From: an uncultured Lachnospiraceae bacterium
Lineage (GTDB): Bacteria > Bacillota > Clostridia > Lachnospirales > Lachnospiraceae
NCBI GenBank assembly: GCA_905235585.1
Contig: CAJOME010000002.1
Coordinates: 1 to 47,945, forward strand
DNA: 47,945 nucleotides
Direction: 5' to 3'
The notes under the pieces were generated by a model. The model saw nothing but the letters and a program-made list of their open reading frames with translations, was not told where the DNA came from and did no database searches. A program made the translations under genes and the position numbers. Of the stretch, positions 8,258 through 16,459 are shown one piece after another. Position 1 is the stretch's first letter, and every line of letters begins with the position of its first letter.

Positions 8258-8887
8258 TTAAACTGCCTTTACACGATCTGAGGCTGCCGCTTTCGACATC
8301 GCACATCCGCAATAGTCCTGCCTGTACAGATCATACTCTCTTGAGAGCTCTATGGATCTCTTATATCCGTTTCTTTTTTTGAAATCCGAAGGAAGATGTC
8401 TGATGCCGTATTCAGCCGCAAGTGCCTCTCCGATATCATTTATCCACTCAGCATTCTTATACGGAGATATCGAAAGCGTAGTGGTAAAATAATCATATCC
8501 TTTTTCGCGTGCATACTCCGCTGCCTTTCTCATACGCAGCTCATAGCATCTGCGGCAACGCTCTCCGCCCTCCGCCACGGTCTCCAGTCCCTTTGCCATG
8601 AGTGCAAAGCTTTCCGGATCATACTCACATATTATAACATCTGACGGAAATCCCGCTTCCTTTACCAGTCTCTTAAGCTCCGCCTCTCTGTGCTCATACT
8701 CTTCTGCCGTATCCATATTCGGATTATAAAAGAAAAGCGTGATCTTAAAATGCTCTGACAGATACTCCTGCACATATGAGGAGCACGGAGCGCAGCAGAC
8801 ATGCAAAAGCAGAGAGGGTATGACGCCTCTCCGCTCATTTTCTTTTAGTATACCGTCCAGCTCATTCTGGTAGTTTCTCTTATTCAT
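8258..8887 (-). CDS. queH: epoxyqueuosine reductase QueH
   Basis: QueH (formerly DUF208) reduces epoxyqueuosine to queuosine in tRNA as the last step of Q34 modification, replacing cobalamin-dependent QueG. The 209-aa protein has the N-terminal HVCCAPCSSY motif (Cys31, Cys32 and Cys35), a CRRCYELRM motif and the C-terminal DYCGC motif. Together these supply the ligands for the 4Fe-4S cluster and the second metal site. The start is the ATG at 8887; a GTG one codon earlier is also in frame and neither has a strong ribosome binding site. It follows purL by 12 bases and may be translated from the same message. No queuosine biosynthesis or uptake genes are in the window. Confidence 0.95.
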   Translation of the reverse strand: MNKRNYQNELDGILKENERRGVIPSLLLHVCCAPCSSYVQEYLSEHFKITLFFYNPNMDTAEEYEHREAELKRLVKEAGFPSDVIICEYDPESFALMAKGLETVAEGGERCRRCYELRMRKAAEYAREKGYDYFTTTLSISPYKNAEWINDIGEALAAEYGIRHLPSDFKKRNGYKRSIELSREYDLYRQDYCGCAMSKAAASDRVKAV

Positions 8888-8899
8888 CACACGGATACT

Positions 8900-11800
8900 T
8901 TATTTATAGTATCCCACGCCGGACTCAAACACCTTCATATCCTGCTCTCCGGTTATGTTCACGGCTATCCGTTCGCCCTTTCTCTCTATATGGCACATCT
9001 TGCCGAATACCCTGCCGTCAGCAGAAAGTATGCCCTCTATCGCATTATAGGATCCGTTTACATTCCAGTATTCGTCCATGGTGATGTTACCATCCGCATC
9101 GCAATACTGCGTAGCTATCTGACCGTTCAGAGCGAGCCTGTCTATCCACTCCTTCGGTGCCACGAATCTTCCCTCACCGTGAGATGCGGGATTCACATAT
9201 ACCCCGCCGAGCTCCGCTCCCTGAAGCCAGGGAGACTTATTACTCACTACCTTGGTATAGACCATTTTGGATACATGCCTGTTTATGACATTGTATGTAA
9301 GAGTAGGCGAATCTGCCTTTTGCGCATCGGTTATCTCTCCGTATGGTACCAGCCCCAGCTTGATGATGGACTGGAAGCCGTTGCATATGCCAAGCACCAG
9401 ACCGTCTCTCTTCTGCATGAGATCCTGCATAGCTTCTCTTATCTTCTCATTCCTGAAGGTAGTGGCAAAAAATTTAGCCGAACCGTCCGGCTCGTCTCCG
9501 GCCGAAAAGCCACCCGGGAACATCACTATCTGTGCATCATTTATGTGTCTTACATACTCATCTACCGAGCTCTGTATCATGGCAGGTGTCAGATTCCTGA
9601 ATACACCTATCTCCACCTCGGCACCGGCCTGTTCAAAGGCACGCGCAGAATCATACTCGCAGTTCGTACCCGGCATCACAGGTATAAAGACCTTTGGTAC
9701 GGCGGTTTTATGACGACATATGTGTACCGAGGGAGCATCGGCCAGCATATCTGGCAGCTTCTCCCTGTCATCGGATGCTCTGGTCGGGAAGACTGCCTCA
9801 AGAGTGCCGTCATAGGCATCCTGTATATCGGACAGCTTAAGCTTTGTCTTTCCGAAGGTGATCGTCTGGGTCCTGACCGTACGACCGATCACCCGATACG
9901 GCACCTTGATGTTTCCGAGTCTGTCACTGTCTACCTCGGCAAGGATATTGCCGGTCTCTGACAGGAAGAGCTCTTCGGGAAGGAGCGATCCGTCAAGAGT
10001 GACACCTATCCTGTTACCGAAGGCCATCCTGGATATCGCGGGAGCTATGCCCTTCTCATCAAGAGCATACGCGGAAAGTACTGCTCCGCCTGCTATCGCC
10101 TTTGTGACACCCGCATACAGCTTTATTACCTCTTTGTATACAGGCAGATCATACTCATCTATCGGTATCGTAAACTTCACTATGGTATTGCCTGCCGCTT
10201 TGAGCTCCGGAGAGATGATGTTCTTTCCGGCAGCTACATCGACTGCAAAGGAAACCAGCGTAGGCGGCACGTCTATGTCCTCAAAGGTCCCGGACATGGA
10301 GTCCTTTCCCCCTATGGAGGGCAGTCCGTACTTCATCTGGGCATCAAATGCACCAAGCAGAGCGGTGAACGGCGCACTCCACCGTCCTGCGTCCTCTGTC
10401 ATTCTCTTAAAGTACTCCTGGAAGGTAAAGCGTATCTTCTTCATATCTCCGCCGGCAGCCACTATCTTCGCTATGGAGTCCGTCACTGCGTATACTGCAC
10501 CGTGATAAGGGCTCCAGCTTGATATATACGGATCAAAGCCGTAGCTCATCATCGTCACGCAGTCTGTCGTCTCGCCCAGCGTCGGGAGCTTCGCCACCAT
10601 TGTCTGTATCGGAGTGGTCTGATACTTTCCTCCGTAGGGCATGAGTACCGTACCGGCTCCTATGGAGGAGTCAAACATTTCCACGAGACCCTTTTGTGAG
10701 CATTCGTTCAGATCCGCTACGGTATCGAGCCACTTCTTTTCTACATCTGCAGCCTTAACGGATATCATCTCACGGAAATATGCGTTCTTTTCATCAGGCA
10801 TGAGCACCTTTACATCTGTCTCCTGATGAGCCCCGTTTGTATCAAGAAAGGCTCTGCTGAGGTCAACTATGGTACTGCCTCTCCAGTGCATCACAAGCCT
10901 CGGCTCTTTGGTGACCACAGCTACCTTTGTTGCCTCCAGATTCTCCTCTGCGGCATACCCCATAAATTCCTTCTCATCGGCAGCAGATACCACTACCGCC
11001 ATCCTCTCCTGAGACTCGGATATCGCAAGCTCGGTTCCGTCGAGTCCCGCATACTTTTTGGGGACCTTATCCAGGTCGATATCGAGTCCGGGAGCAAGCT
11101 CACCTATGGCTACCGATACTCCGCCGGCGCCAAAGTCGTTACATACCTTTATCAGACAGGACACCTCGGGTCTCCTGAAAAGTCTTTGCAGCTTTCTTTC
11201 AGTCGGCGCATTTCCTTTTTGAACCTCTGCTCCGCATGTCTCTATCGAGGCTGTGGTATGCACCTTGGAGGAGCCTGTAGCCCCGCCTATGCCGTCTCTT
11301 CCGGTACGACCTCCGAGCAGGATGACGATATCTCCGGGTGCCGCATCCTCTCTTATGATGTTCTCCCTCGGAACGGCAGCCATTACTGCGCCTATCTCCA
11401 TCCTTTTAGCCACGTAGTCCGGATGGTATATCTCATGTACATATCCTGTAGCAAGTCCTATCTGGTTGCCATAGGATGAATACCCCTTTGCCGCCCCGCG
11501 CACGAGCTTCTTCTGAGGCAGCTTTCCCTTTAGGGTCTTACTCACCGGCAGTGTGGGATCGGCAGCCCCGGTCACCCTCATAGCCTGATATACATACGAC
11601 CTTCCGGAAAGCGGATCTCTTATCGCTCCTCCGAGACATGTGGCTGCTCCTCCGAAAGGCTCGATCTCAGTAGGGTGATTGTGTGTTTCATTCTTAAACA
11701 TCACAAGCCACTCTTCTGTCCTTGAGCTTCCCTTTTTATCCTTGAGCTTCACGGGCACTACGATCGAGCAGGCATTGATCTCGTTGCTCTCCTCCTCGTC

Positions 11801-12688
11801 CTTGAGCTTGCCCTGTTTTTTCAGCTCCTTTGCGGCAAGAGTGCCGAGATCCATGAGATCGATATACTTGTCGCCTCCTTTTTCCGCCTGCCTCTTTCCA
11901 TAATAATCATTACGTATCTTAAGATACTCTCTGAACGCGTCCTCTATGGGTTTTCTGTAGTAGCCGTCATCGAATCTGATGTTTTTGAGCTCAGTTGAGA
12001 AGGTGGTGTGTCTGCAGTGATCCGACCAGTAGGTGTCGAGCACTCTGATCTCCGTCACGGATGGATCCCTCTTTTCATCCCTCTTAAAGTACTTTTGGAT
12101 ATGCTTGAAATCCTTAAAGGTCATGGCAAGCCCCAGAGAAGCATACAGCTCCTTAAGCCTGTCATCCTTCATGTCGCCAAAGCCCTTAAAGTGATCTACA
12201 TCACCCGGCTCATCATACTTCGTGATAAGAGTGGCTGGCTTTTCAAGTGATACTGCTCTGGAATCTACCGGATTGATCACATATGCCTCTATCTTTTTCC
12301 TGTCAGCTGCACTCAGGCTGCCGCTGATGCAATATACCTCGGCAGTCCTGATCACACACTTCGACATATCATTTAAAAATCGTATGCACTGCTCCGCAGA
12401 GTCCGCTCTCTGATCAAACTGTCCCGGCAATGCCTCCACGCAGAGCACCGTATCCGTCTTTTCCCTTGGAAAATCTTCCTCGTACAGCTCATCTACCGGC
12501 GGCTCCGAAAAAACGGATATGCATGCTTTCCTGTATATATCGTCTCTGATATCCTCTATGTCATATCTGATGAGATATCTCAGACCGGTCATACTCTTTA
12601 TCCCTACGAAATTCTGTATCTCTTCGTAGAGCTCCTTTGCCTTTACGGCAAATTCTTTCTTCTTTTCGACATAAACCCTTTTTACCAT
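8900..12688 (-). CDS. purL: phosphoribosylformylglycinamidine synthase, single-chain (PurL-PurQ fusion)
   Basis: FGAM synthase, the fourth step of purine synthesis: FGAR + glutamine + ATP to FGAM. The 1262-aa chain is the large type. A PurS-like N-terminal part is followed by two AIRS-type ATP-binding halves (FKNETHNHPTEIEPFGGAAT near residue 330; VSVAIGELAPGLDIDL) and a C-terminal glutaminase domain from about residue 1000. In the last domain I see GTNCEYD, FPGGFSAGDEPDGSAKF, the nucleophile in LGICNGFQ and the His/Glu in KMCHIERKGE. The ATG at 12688 is nine bases after AGGAGG; the GTG at 12694 is too close. No other pur genes are adjacent and no purine riboswitch is visible upstream. Confidence 0.96.
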   Translation of the reverse strand: MVKRVYVEKKKEFAVKAKELYEEIQNFVGIKSMTGLRYLIRYDIEDIRDDIYRKACISVFSEPPVDELYEEDFPREKTDTVLCVEALPGQFDQRADSAEQCIRFLNDMSKCVIRTAEVYCISGSLSAADRKKIEAYVINPVDSRAVSLEKPATLITKYDEPGDVDHFKGFGDMKDDRLKELYASLGLAMTFKDFKHIQKYFKRDEKRDPSVTEIRVLDTYWSDHCRHTTFSTELKNIRFDDGYYRKPIEDAFREYLKIRNDYYGKRQAEKGGDKYIDLMDLGTLAAKELKKQGKLKDEEESNEINACSIVVPVKLKDKKGSSRTEEWLVMFKNETHNHPTEIEPFGGAATCLGGAIRDPLSGRSYVYQAMRVTGAADPTLPVSKTLKGKLPQKKLVRGAAKGYSSYGNQIGLATGYVHEIYHPDYVAKRMEIGAVMAAVPRENIIREDAAPGDIVILLGGRTGRDGIGGATGSSKVHTTASIETCGAEVQKGNAPTERKLQRLFRRPEVSCLIKVCNDFGAGGVSVAIGELAPGLDIDLDKVPKKYAGLDGTELAISESQERMAVVVSAADEKEFMGYAAEENLEATKVAVVTKEPRLVMHWRGSTIVDLSRAFLDTNGAHQETDVKVLMPDEKNAYFREMISVKAADVEKKWLDTVADLNECSQKGLVEMFDSSIGAGTVLMPYGGKYQTTPIQTMVAKLPTLGETTDCVTMMSYGFDPYISSWSPYHGAVYAVTDSIAKIVAAGGDMKKIRFTFQEYFKRMTEDAGRWSAPFTALLGAFDAQMKYGLPSIGGKDSMSGTFEDIDVPPTLVSFAVDVAAGKNIISPELKAAGNTIVKFTIPIDEYDLPVYKEVIKLYAGVTKAIAGGAVLSAYALDEKGIAPAISRMAFGNRIGVTLDGSLLPEELFLSETGNILAEVDSDRLGNIKVPYRVIGRTVRTQTITFGKTKLKLSDIQDAYDGTLEAVFPTRASDDREKLPDMLADAPSVHICRHKTAVPKVFIPVMPGTNCEYDSARAFEQAGAEVEIGVFRNLTPAMIQSSVDEYVRHINDAQIVMFPGGFSAGDEPDGSAKFFATTFRNEKIREAMQDLMQKRDGLVLGICNGFQSIIKLGLVPYGEITDAQKADSPTLTYNVINRHVSKMVYTKVVSNKSPWLQGAELGGVYVNPASHGEGRFVAPKEWIDRLALNGQIATQYCDADGNITMDEYWNVNGSYNAIEGILSADGRVFGKMCHIERKGERIAVNITGEQDMKVFESGVGYYK

Positions 12689-12708
12689 TATCACATACCT
12701 CCTGACAG

Positions 12709-12760
12709 TCCCGGATTTTACTGTTCACACCTTGCAGGTGCTCACAGCAACTCCCGGATT
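12709..12760. repeat. short palindromic repeat flanked by 9-bp direct repeats
   Basis: A 34-bp core (12718-12751) begins TTACTGTTCACACCTTGCAG and ends CAGGTGCTCACAGCAAC. It contains a CACCT/AGGTG hairpin and imperfect ends TTACTGT/ACAGCAA. It is bounded by exact copies of TCCCGGATT (12709-12717 and 12752-12760), as expected of a target duplication. Its first 33 bases match 13411-13443 with one difference. It lies in the purL leader just before the ribosome binding site. Confidence 0.65.
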
Positions 12761-12798
12761 CCTTTCGGCTTTGCATCTGTGCAGAACCCCCGGGTTAT

Positions 12799-12814
12799 AT
12801 GCAGATACCTGCAT
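12799..12814. promoter_or_regulatory. small inverted repeat upstream of purL
   Basis: ATGCAG and CTGCAT form perfect 6-bp arms around ATAC, about 110 bases before the purL start. The arms could be an operator half-site pair. I see no strong promoter to pair it with, so the role is open. Confidence 0.3.
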
Positions 12815-12838
12815 CAAATCGATGGCTGATCCGAATGA

Positions 12839-13303
12839 TCACTCAACCTTTACATAAGTGTACAGATCGATCAGCTTTTGAAGCACATCGTGAAAGATAC
12901 CTCTTTCGGTAGCCTCTATCCAGCGTACAGACTTGTATCTGCCCTCCAGCACATATCTGGACAGTATCGCCCTCAGCAGATCCAGATCTCTGGGCTGGGC
13001 ATCCTGTATGGCATCCTTTTCCGCCTTTTCCGTCGTGATACGATACTGTCTGTATTTATAGATATAGTTGCGATCTATCAGTGCTGATTCGCCTGCCTCC
13101 TTTGCAAACGACAGAAGCGTGGAGTCATATACCGGAAACTTCAGGCTGCTCTTCCCCTGATCTCCGTCATAATCACCTGCCACATCCTTACCCTTTTTGT
13201 TTTCGAAGTAGTGGATATATTTTGAAAGCTTCTGTATATCCGCCGCATATTTTACGGTCAGTGCCTCGGTATAGTTCTGACCCTCATATGTCATATCGTT
13301 CAT
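12839..13303 (-). CDS. unknown conserved protein, 154 aa
   Basis: A soluble, mostly helical 154-aa protein without signal peptide or membrane segment. The N-terminal part has YAADIQKLSKYIHYFENKKG followed by a Gly-Asp-rich turn and KFPVYDSTLLSF. The second half is charged and helical (RDLDLLRAILSRYVLEGRYK), ending in a short aromatic stretch. I recall similar proteins in other Lachnospiraceae but know no function. GAGGTGGGCTT precedes the ATG. It lies immediately upstream of the purL leader and between two related palindromic repeats; the gap to purL (about 150 bases) suggests a separate unit. Confidence 0.75.
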   Translation of the reverse strand: MNDMTYEGQNYTEALTVKYAADIQKLSKYIHYFENKKGKDVAGDYDGDQGKSSLKFPVYDSTLLSFAKEAGESALIDRNYIYKYRQYRITTEKAEKDAIQDAQPRDLDLLRAILSRYVLEGRYKSVRWIEATERGIFHDVLQKLIDLYTYVKVE

Positions 13304-13401
13304 AAGCCCACCTCTTGAATCTGCAAAAAGATACCATTTGATTATACCACATATATTCCGACGGGGGCATTTTTGTAATATAATCCATTCAGACCAATCC
13401 G

Positions 13402-13477
13402 CTTTGGGTGTTACTGTTCACACCTTACAGGTGCTCACAGCAAGTGCGCAGAGCTGTCTGAACAGTAACCTTTGGGT
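13402..13477. mobile_element. MITE-like 60-bp palindromic element with 8-bp direct repeats
   Basis: The 60-bp element (13410-13469) begins GTTACTGTTCA and ends TGAACAGTAAC, perfect 11-bp terminal inverted repeats. Exact CTTTGGGT copies flank it (13402-13409 and 13470-13477), which is what a target-site duplication looks like. Inside is a CACCT/AGGTG hairpin shared with the repeat at 12718-12751. It has no coding capacity, so movement would need a transposase elsewhere. It sits about 90 bases before the 244-aa gene. Confidence 0.65.
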
Positions 13478-13566
13478 CGTAATACCACAGCGCCATGCGC
13501 ACATGGCATCGTTGCGATCCGGCTGTGAACCGTAGCAGTAGATCACCAAAAAAAGGAGTGATGATA

Positions 13567-14301
13567 ATGACGGAACCCGTCTTCGAGGATATATGTGCAA
13601 AAGTGATCTCGCGTGAGCATGAGTCGTCCGGTATCGGAACGCTCAACGAAAAGTCACTCCATGCCGTATTAAAAGAGTACCTTGAGCCTGACAATGAAAA
13701 ACAGGAGATAAAGATCGGAAGCTTTGTCGCGGATATCTTTGACGGCGAGCGGATCACCGAGATCCAGACGCGCAATTTCCATGGCATGAAAAAAAAGCTC
13801 GCCTATTTTCTTGAAAGATATCCTGTCACCATAGTCTATCCCATCCCCAACGAAAAGTACATCAACTGGATCGACCCCTCGACCGGAGAGATCGTCGAAA
13901 GAAGAAAATCTCCAAAGAAGCCGCATCCCCAGGAGATGGCTCACGAGCTCATACATATCCTGCCCTATATAGATCACCCCAATCTTTCCCTTCGGATACT
14001 CTATATAGACGTGGAGGATTACAGGCTGAAAAACGGTTGGGACAAAAGCGGCAAGAAAGGCTCACAGCGATATGAACGTATTCCCAAGAGTCTTGCCGGT
14101 GAAAAGATCATCTCTTCAGTCCGCGATTATACATATTTCCTGCCCGATGACCTCTCCGAAGCCTTCACCTCAAAGGAGTTTTCAAAAAAGGCGCACGTCA
14201 CAAGGACGTGCACCGGGCGAATGCTCTATATACTCATGAAGACCGGCATCATAAAACGGATCGGCAAAAAGGGCAGAGAATATATATATGCCATAATATG
14301 A
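13567..14301 (+). CDS. unknown protein with nuclease-fold-like motif and C-terminal winged helix
   Basis: A 244-aa cytosolic protein I cannot name. Residues about 47-75 read IKIGSFVADIFDGERITEIQ then TRNFHGMKKKLAYFLERYPV. This is a D-x(n)-E-x-Q arrangement followed by a helix, close to the PD-(D/E)xK nuclease core with Gln in place of Lys. A central segment is rich in Lys and Pro (RRKSPKKPHPQEM). The C-terminal part (FTSKEFSKKAHVTRT, GRMLYILMKTGIIKRIG, then an Arg/Lys turn and tyrosines) looks like a winged helix. The ATG at 13567 has AGGAG eight bases upstream; ATG 13561 is too close. It is on the plus strand and converges on the next gene with a two-base gap. Confidence 0.8.
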   Translation: MTEPVFEDICAKVISREHESSGIGTLNEKSLHAVLKEYLEPDNEKQEIKIGSFVADIFDGERITEIQTRNFHGMKKKLAYFLERYPVTIVYPIPNEKYINWIDPSTGEIVERRKSPKKPHPQEMAHELIHILPYIDHPNLSLRILYIDVEDYRLKNGWDKSGKKGSQRYERIPKSLAGEKIISSVRDYTYFLPDDLSEAFTSKEFSKKAHVTRTCTGRMLYILMKTGIIKRIGKKGREYIYAII

Positions 14302-14303
14302 CC

Positions 14304-16409
14304 CTACTTCTCAAGGAACTGCTGCTGCATCTTTATCTCTTTCGGCACAGGCGCACCTGCCTTGTCTATCTTGGTACAGACTATCTCCATCAGATGCTTT
14401 CTCTGAGCCAGCTTGATCTCATATCTTTCTATCAGCTTCTGATACACAGGGCTTGTATTTGCCAGCTTCTGTCTGATATCCGCTGCAAACGGACAGAATC
14501 TGAATATGATATCTCTTGATACCTTGTTCAGTCTCAGCGAACCCGAGCTCTCATAAGCCAGATAATTAATATAATCCGAAACAAATACTGCCTTGGACGA
14601 GTTTCTCGCAGACTGGAGCTGTGTCTTTATCTTCTCTCTGAGATCCGGTGACAGATCATGGTTCTTCCTGTAAAACTGGAGATAATCACAGAACATCGAC
14701 GTAAGCGAAGGTACCGTCACATCATTCCAGTGCACACCCTGCTCTCGTCTGCACATTTCCCATCTGAACTCACCCGACAGCTTTATCACATAGTTGCTCA
14801 CTTCCTTCTCCGGGAAGACAGGCATCATCATGCGTCCGGGGGTGTCCCTGTGCGCGCCCGAGATCTCCTGCCACAGTGCGGATCTTGATCCGCCGTTCGG
14901 CATGAGGACTATGTATGGCAGGATCTCTGTGTCGATGAACTCTCTGTTTACTCCGATCTTGGGATCCGAGAATACTATCTGCCTTGTAAAACAGCTGAAA
15001 TCTATCCTGCGCACCGTATTCAAAGCCTCATGTATATCCTTCCATGTAGCCATCGACTCAGCCGGTGACTTCATGACGCTATCTTCCGTAAATACCGGTA
15101 CAAAGGATGATATCCTGCCGAAGGTCATGCGCGATCCGTTCCTCATGAAATTGCGTATTTCAAAGGAAGCCTTTTCCTTTTGATCACCAAGCAGCCGTTT
15201 CATATCGGTCTGTTTTATCTCTCCGTCATCACATCTCTGCTTTAAGTACTTCGGGTACTCCATATCAAACTCATTCTTTGACGGCTCGGCCTTGCCGTCA
15301 TATATGAGCCTGATCCACTCATATGCGGTCAGTACATTGCCCTCAGGATCGGGCTCGTAGTCGGCAGCCAGCCTCTGCAGGATCGCGGTATTCTTCTTTC
15401 CCGCCAGCTCCTCGCTGACAAATCCGAAGTAAAAGAACATCCTCATCACCAGAGGCATATCCCTGTCCATGATGCTGTGCATAAAAGCACCCTCATAGAC
15501 ATCATAAAAGACCTCCGACAGCTGCCGTCTTAAAAGCCTCGCCTTGTCCGAAGTATCGGTCCTGTCAGGAAGAGCAGTAAAATCTGCGATATATGTCCTG
15601 AATTTCTCTGCTTTTTCTTCGCTTACTTCGGAATACTCAAGGATACGATCGAGCGCATCCGACATATCCTCCAGAGGTCCGCCATCCACATCGGCCGGAT
15701 CGTCCTCATCGTCACCGTCGCTGCCGGAACCCATGAGCTCATTCACAGCCTCGCTGTCATCCATATCCGATCCCGTATCTCCGTCATCAGTATCCGTTTC
15801 CTGACCGGACTCGCTCTCCGTCTCTGCATCATCGGTCATGGTCTGCTTTTGCAGTTCATATTCACTCTTCTTTTCAAGCAGCTCGGCAAGGATAAACGAG
15901 AGGTACTGGGTGTATTCGTATCCGCTTAAGATAAATCCGGTGCAGAAAGCGATATCCTTTGATGGGAGCATATTCCCGAGAGCTCTGAAAAACTCATACT
16001 TCCACACCTGCAGATCATACGGCAGCTTCTCTCCTGTACCGAGCACCTCTATCAGATCCCGGCATGCCTGTATCACCTGAGCCGTCTTTTCAAAAAGCTC
16101 CTGTATGCAGCCGTATACAGCCGTGGTGATATACGGCGCTATCTGCGGATTGGCTTTGATGATAGCCTGCACGCTGCCCGGGTTTTTGTACGGATAGGAA
16201 ACCGTAATGGCGTCTTCCTTCGCCTCATAGTCAAAACGGTACAGCTCTCCCGGATGCTCCATGAGTCCTATCATAGAACCATACGGGAGATCTATGATCA
16301 CATCGCCGGAAGTGGCGACGAAGGAGCCCTTTATCACTATCTCCAGTTCCTTCACTCGTTCATTGGTCGCATGTAGTATGTCCTTAGACTCTATGGTCTG
16401 CTTTGCCAT
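14304..16409 (-). CDS. cNMP-binding-fold protein with acidic linker, unknown role
   Basis: A 701-aa cytosolic protein. Residues about 20-85 (LEIVIKGSFVATSGDVIIDL, then YGSMIGLMEHPGELYRFDYE) look like the beta-roll of a cyclic nucleotide-binding domain. The Arg-containing phosphate cassette is not evident, so ligand binding is doubtful. A helical part follows, then a strongly acidic Asp/Glu/Ser/Gly linker (residues about 190-250), then about 440 residues of alpha/beta sequence with no motif I know. The ATG at 16409 is favoured by AGGGG seven to eight bases upstream over an in-frame ATG five codons earlier. It follows the DUF2130 gene by 50 bases, probably in one operon. Confidence 0.75.
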   Translation of the reverse strand: MAKQTIESKDILHATNERVKELEIVIKGSFVATSGDVIIDLPYGSMIGLMEHPGELYRFDYEAKEDAITVSYPYKNPGSVQAIIKANPQIAPYITTAVYGCIQELFEKTAQVIQACRDLIEVLGTGEKLPYDLQVWKYEFFRALGNMLPSKDIAFCTGFILSGYEYTQYLSFILAELLEKKSEYELQKQTMTDDAETESESGQETDTDDGDTGSDMDDSEAVNELMGSGSDGDDEDDPADVDGGPLEDMSDALDRILEYSEVSEEKAEKFRTYIADFTALPDRTDTSDKARLLRRQLSEVFYDVYEGAFMHSIMDRDMPLVMRMFFYFGFVSEELAGKKNTAILQRLAADYEPDPEGNVLTAYEWIRLIYDGKAEPSKNEFDMEYPKYLKQRCDDGEIKQTDMKRLLGDQKEKASFEIRNFMRNGSRMTFGRISSFVPVFTEDSVMKSPAESMATWKDIHEALNTVRRIDFSCFTRQIVFSDPKIGVNREFIDTEILPYIVLMPNGGSRSALWQEISGAHRDTPGRMMMPVFPEKEVSNYVIKLSGEFRWEMCRREQGVHWNDVTVPSLTSMFCDYLQFYRKNHDLSPDLREKIKTQLQSARNSSKAVFVSDYINYLAYESSGSLRLNKVSRDIIFRFCPFAADIRQKLANTSPVYQKLIERYEIKLAQRKHLMEIVCTKIDKAGAPVPKEIKMQQQFLEK

Positions 16410-16459
16410 ATGAATACCCCTCATCCATAAGATAAATCTCTTCTATGATAGCACATCAT

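Noticed and set aside
12689-12838. Purine riboswitch before purL
   Set aside because: The conserved three-way junction elements are not visible; the leader is explained by a palindromic repeat and a small inverted repeat.
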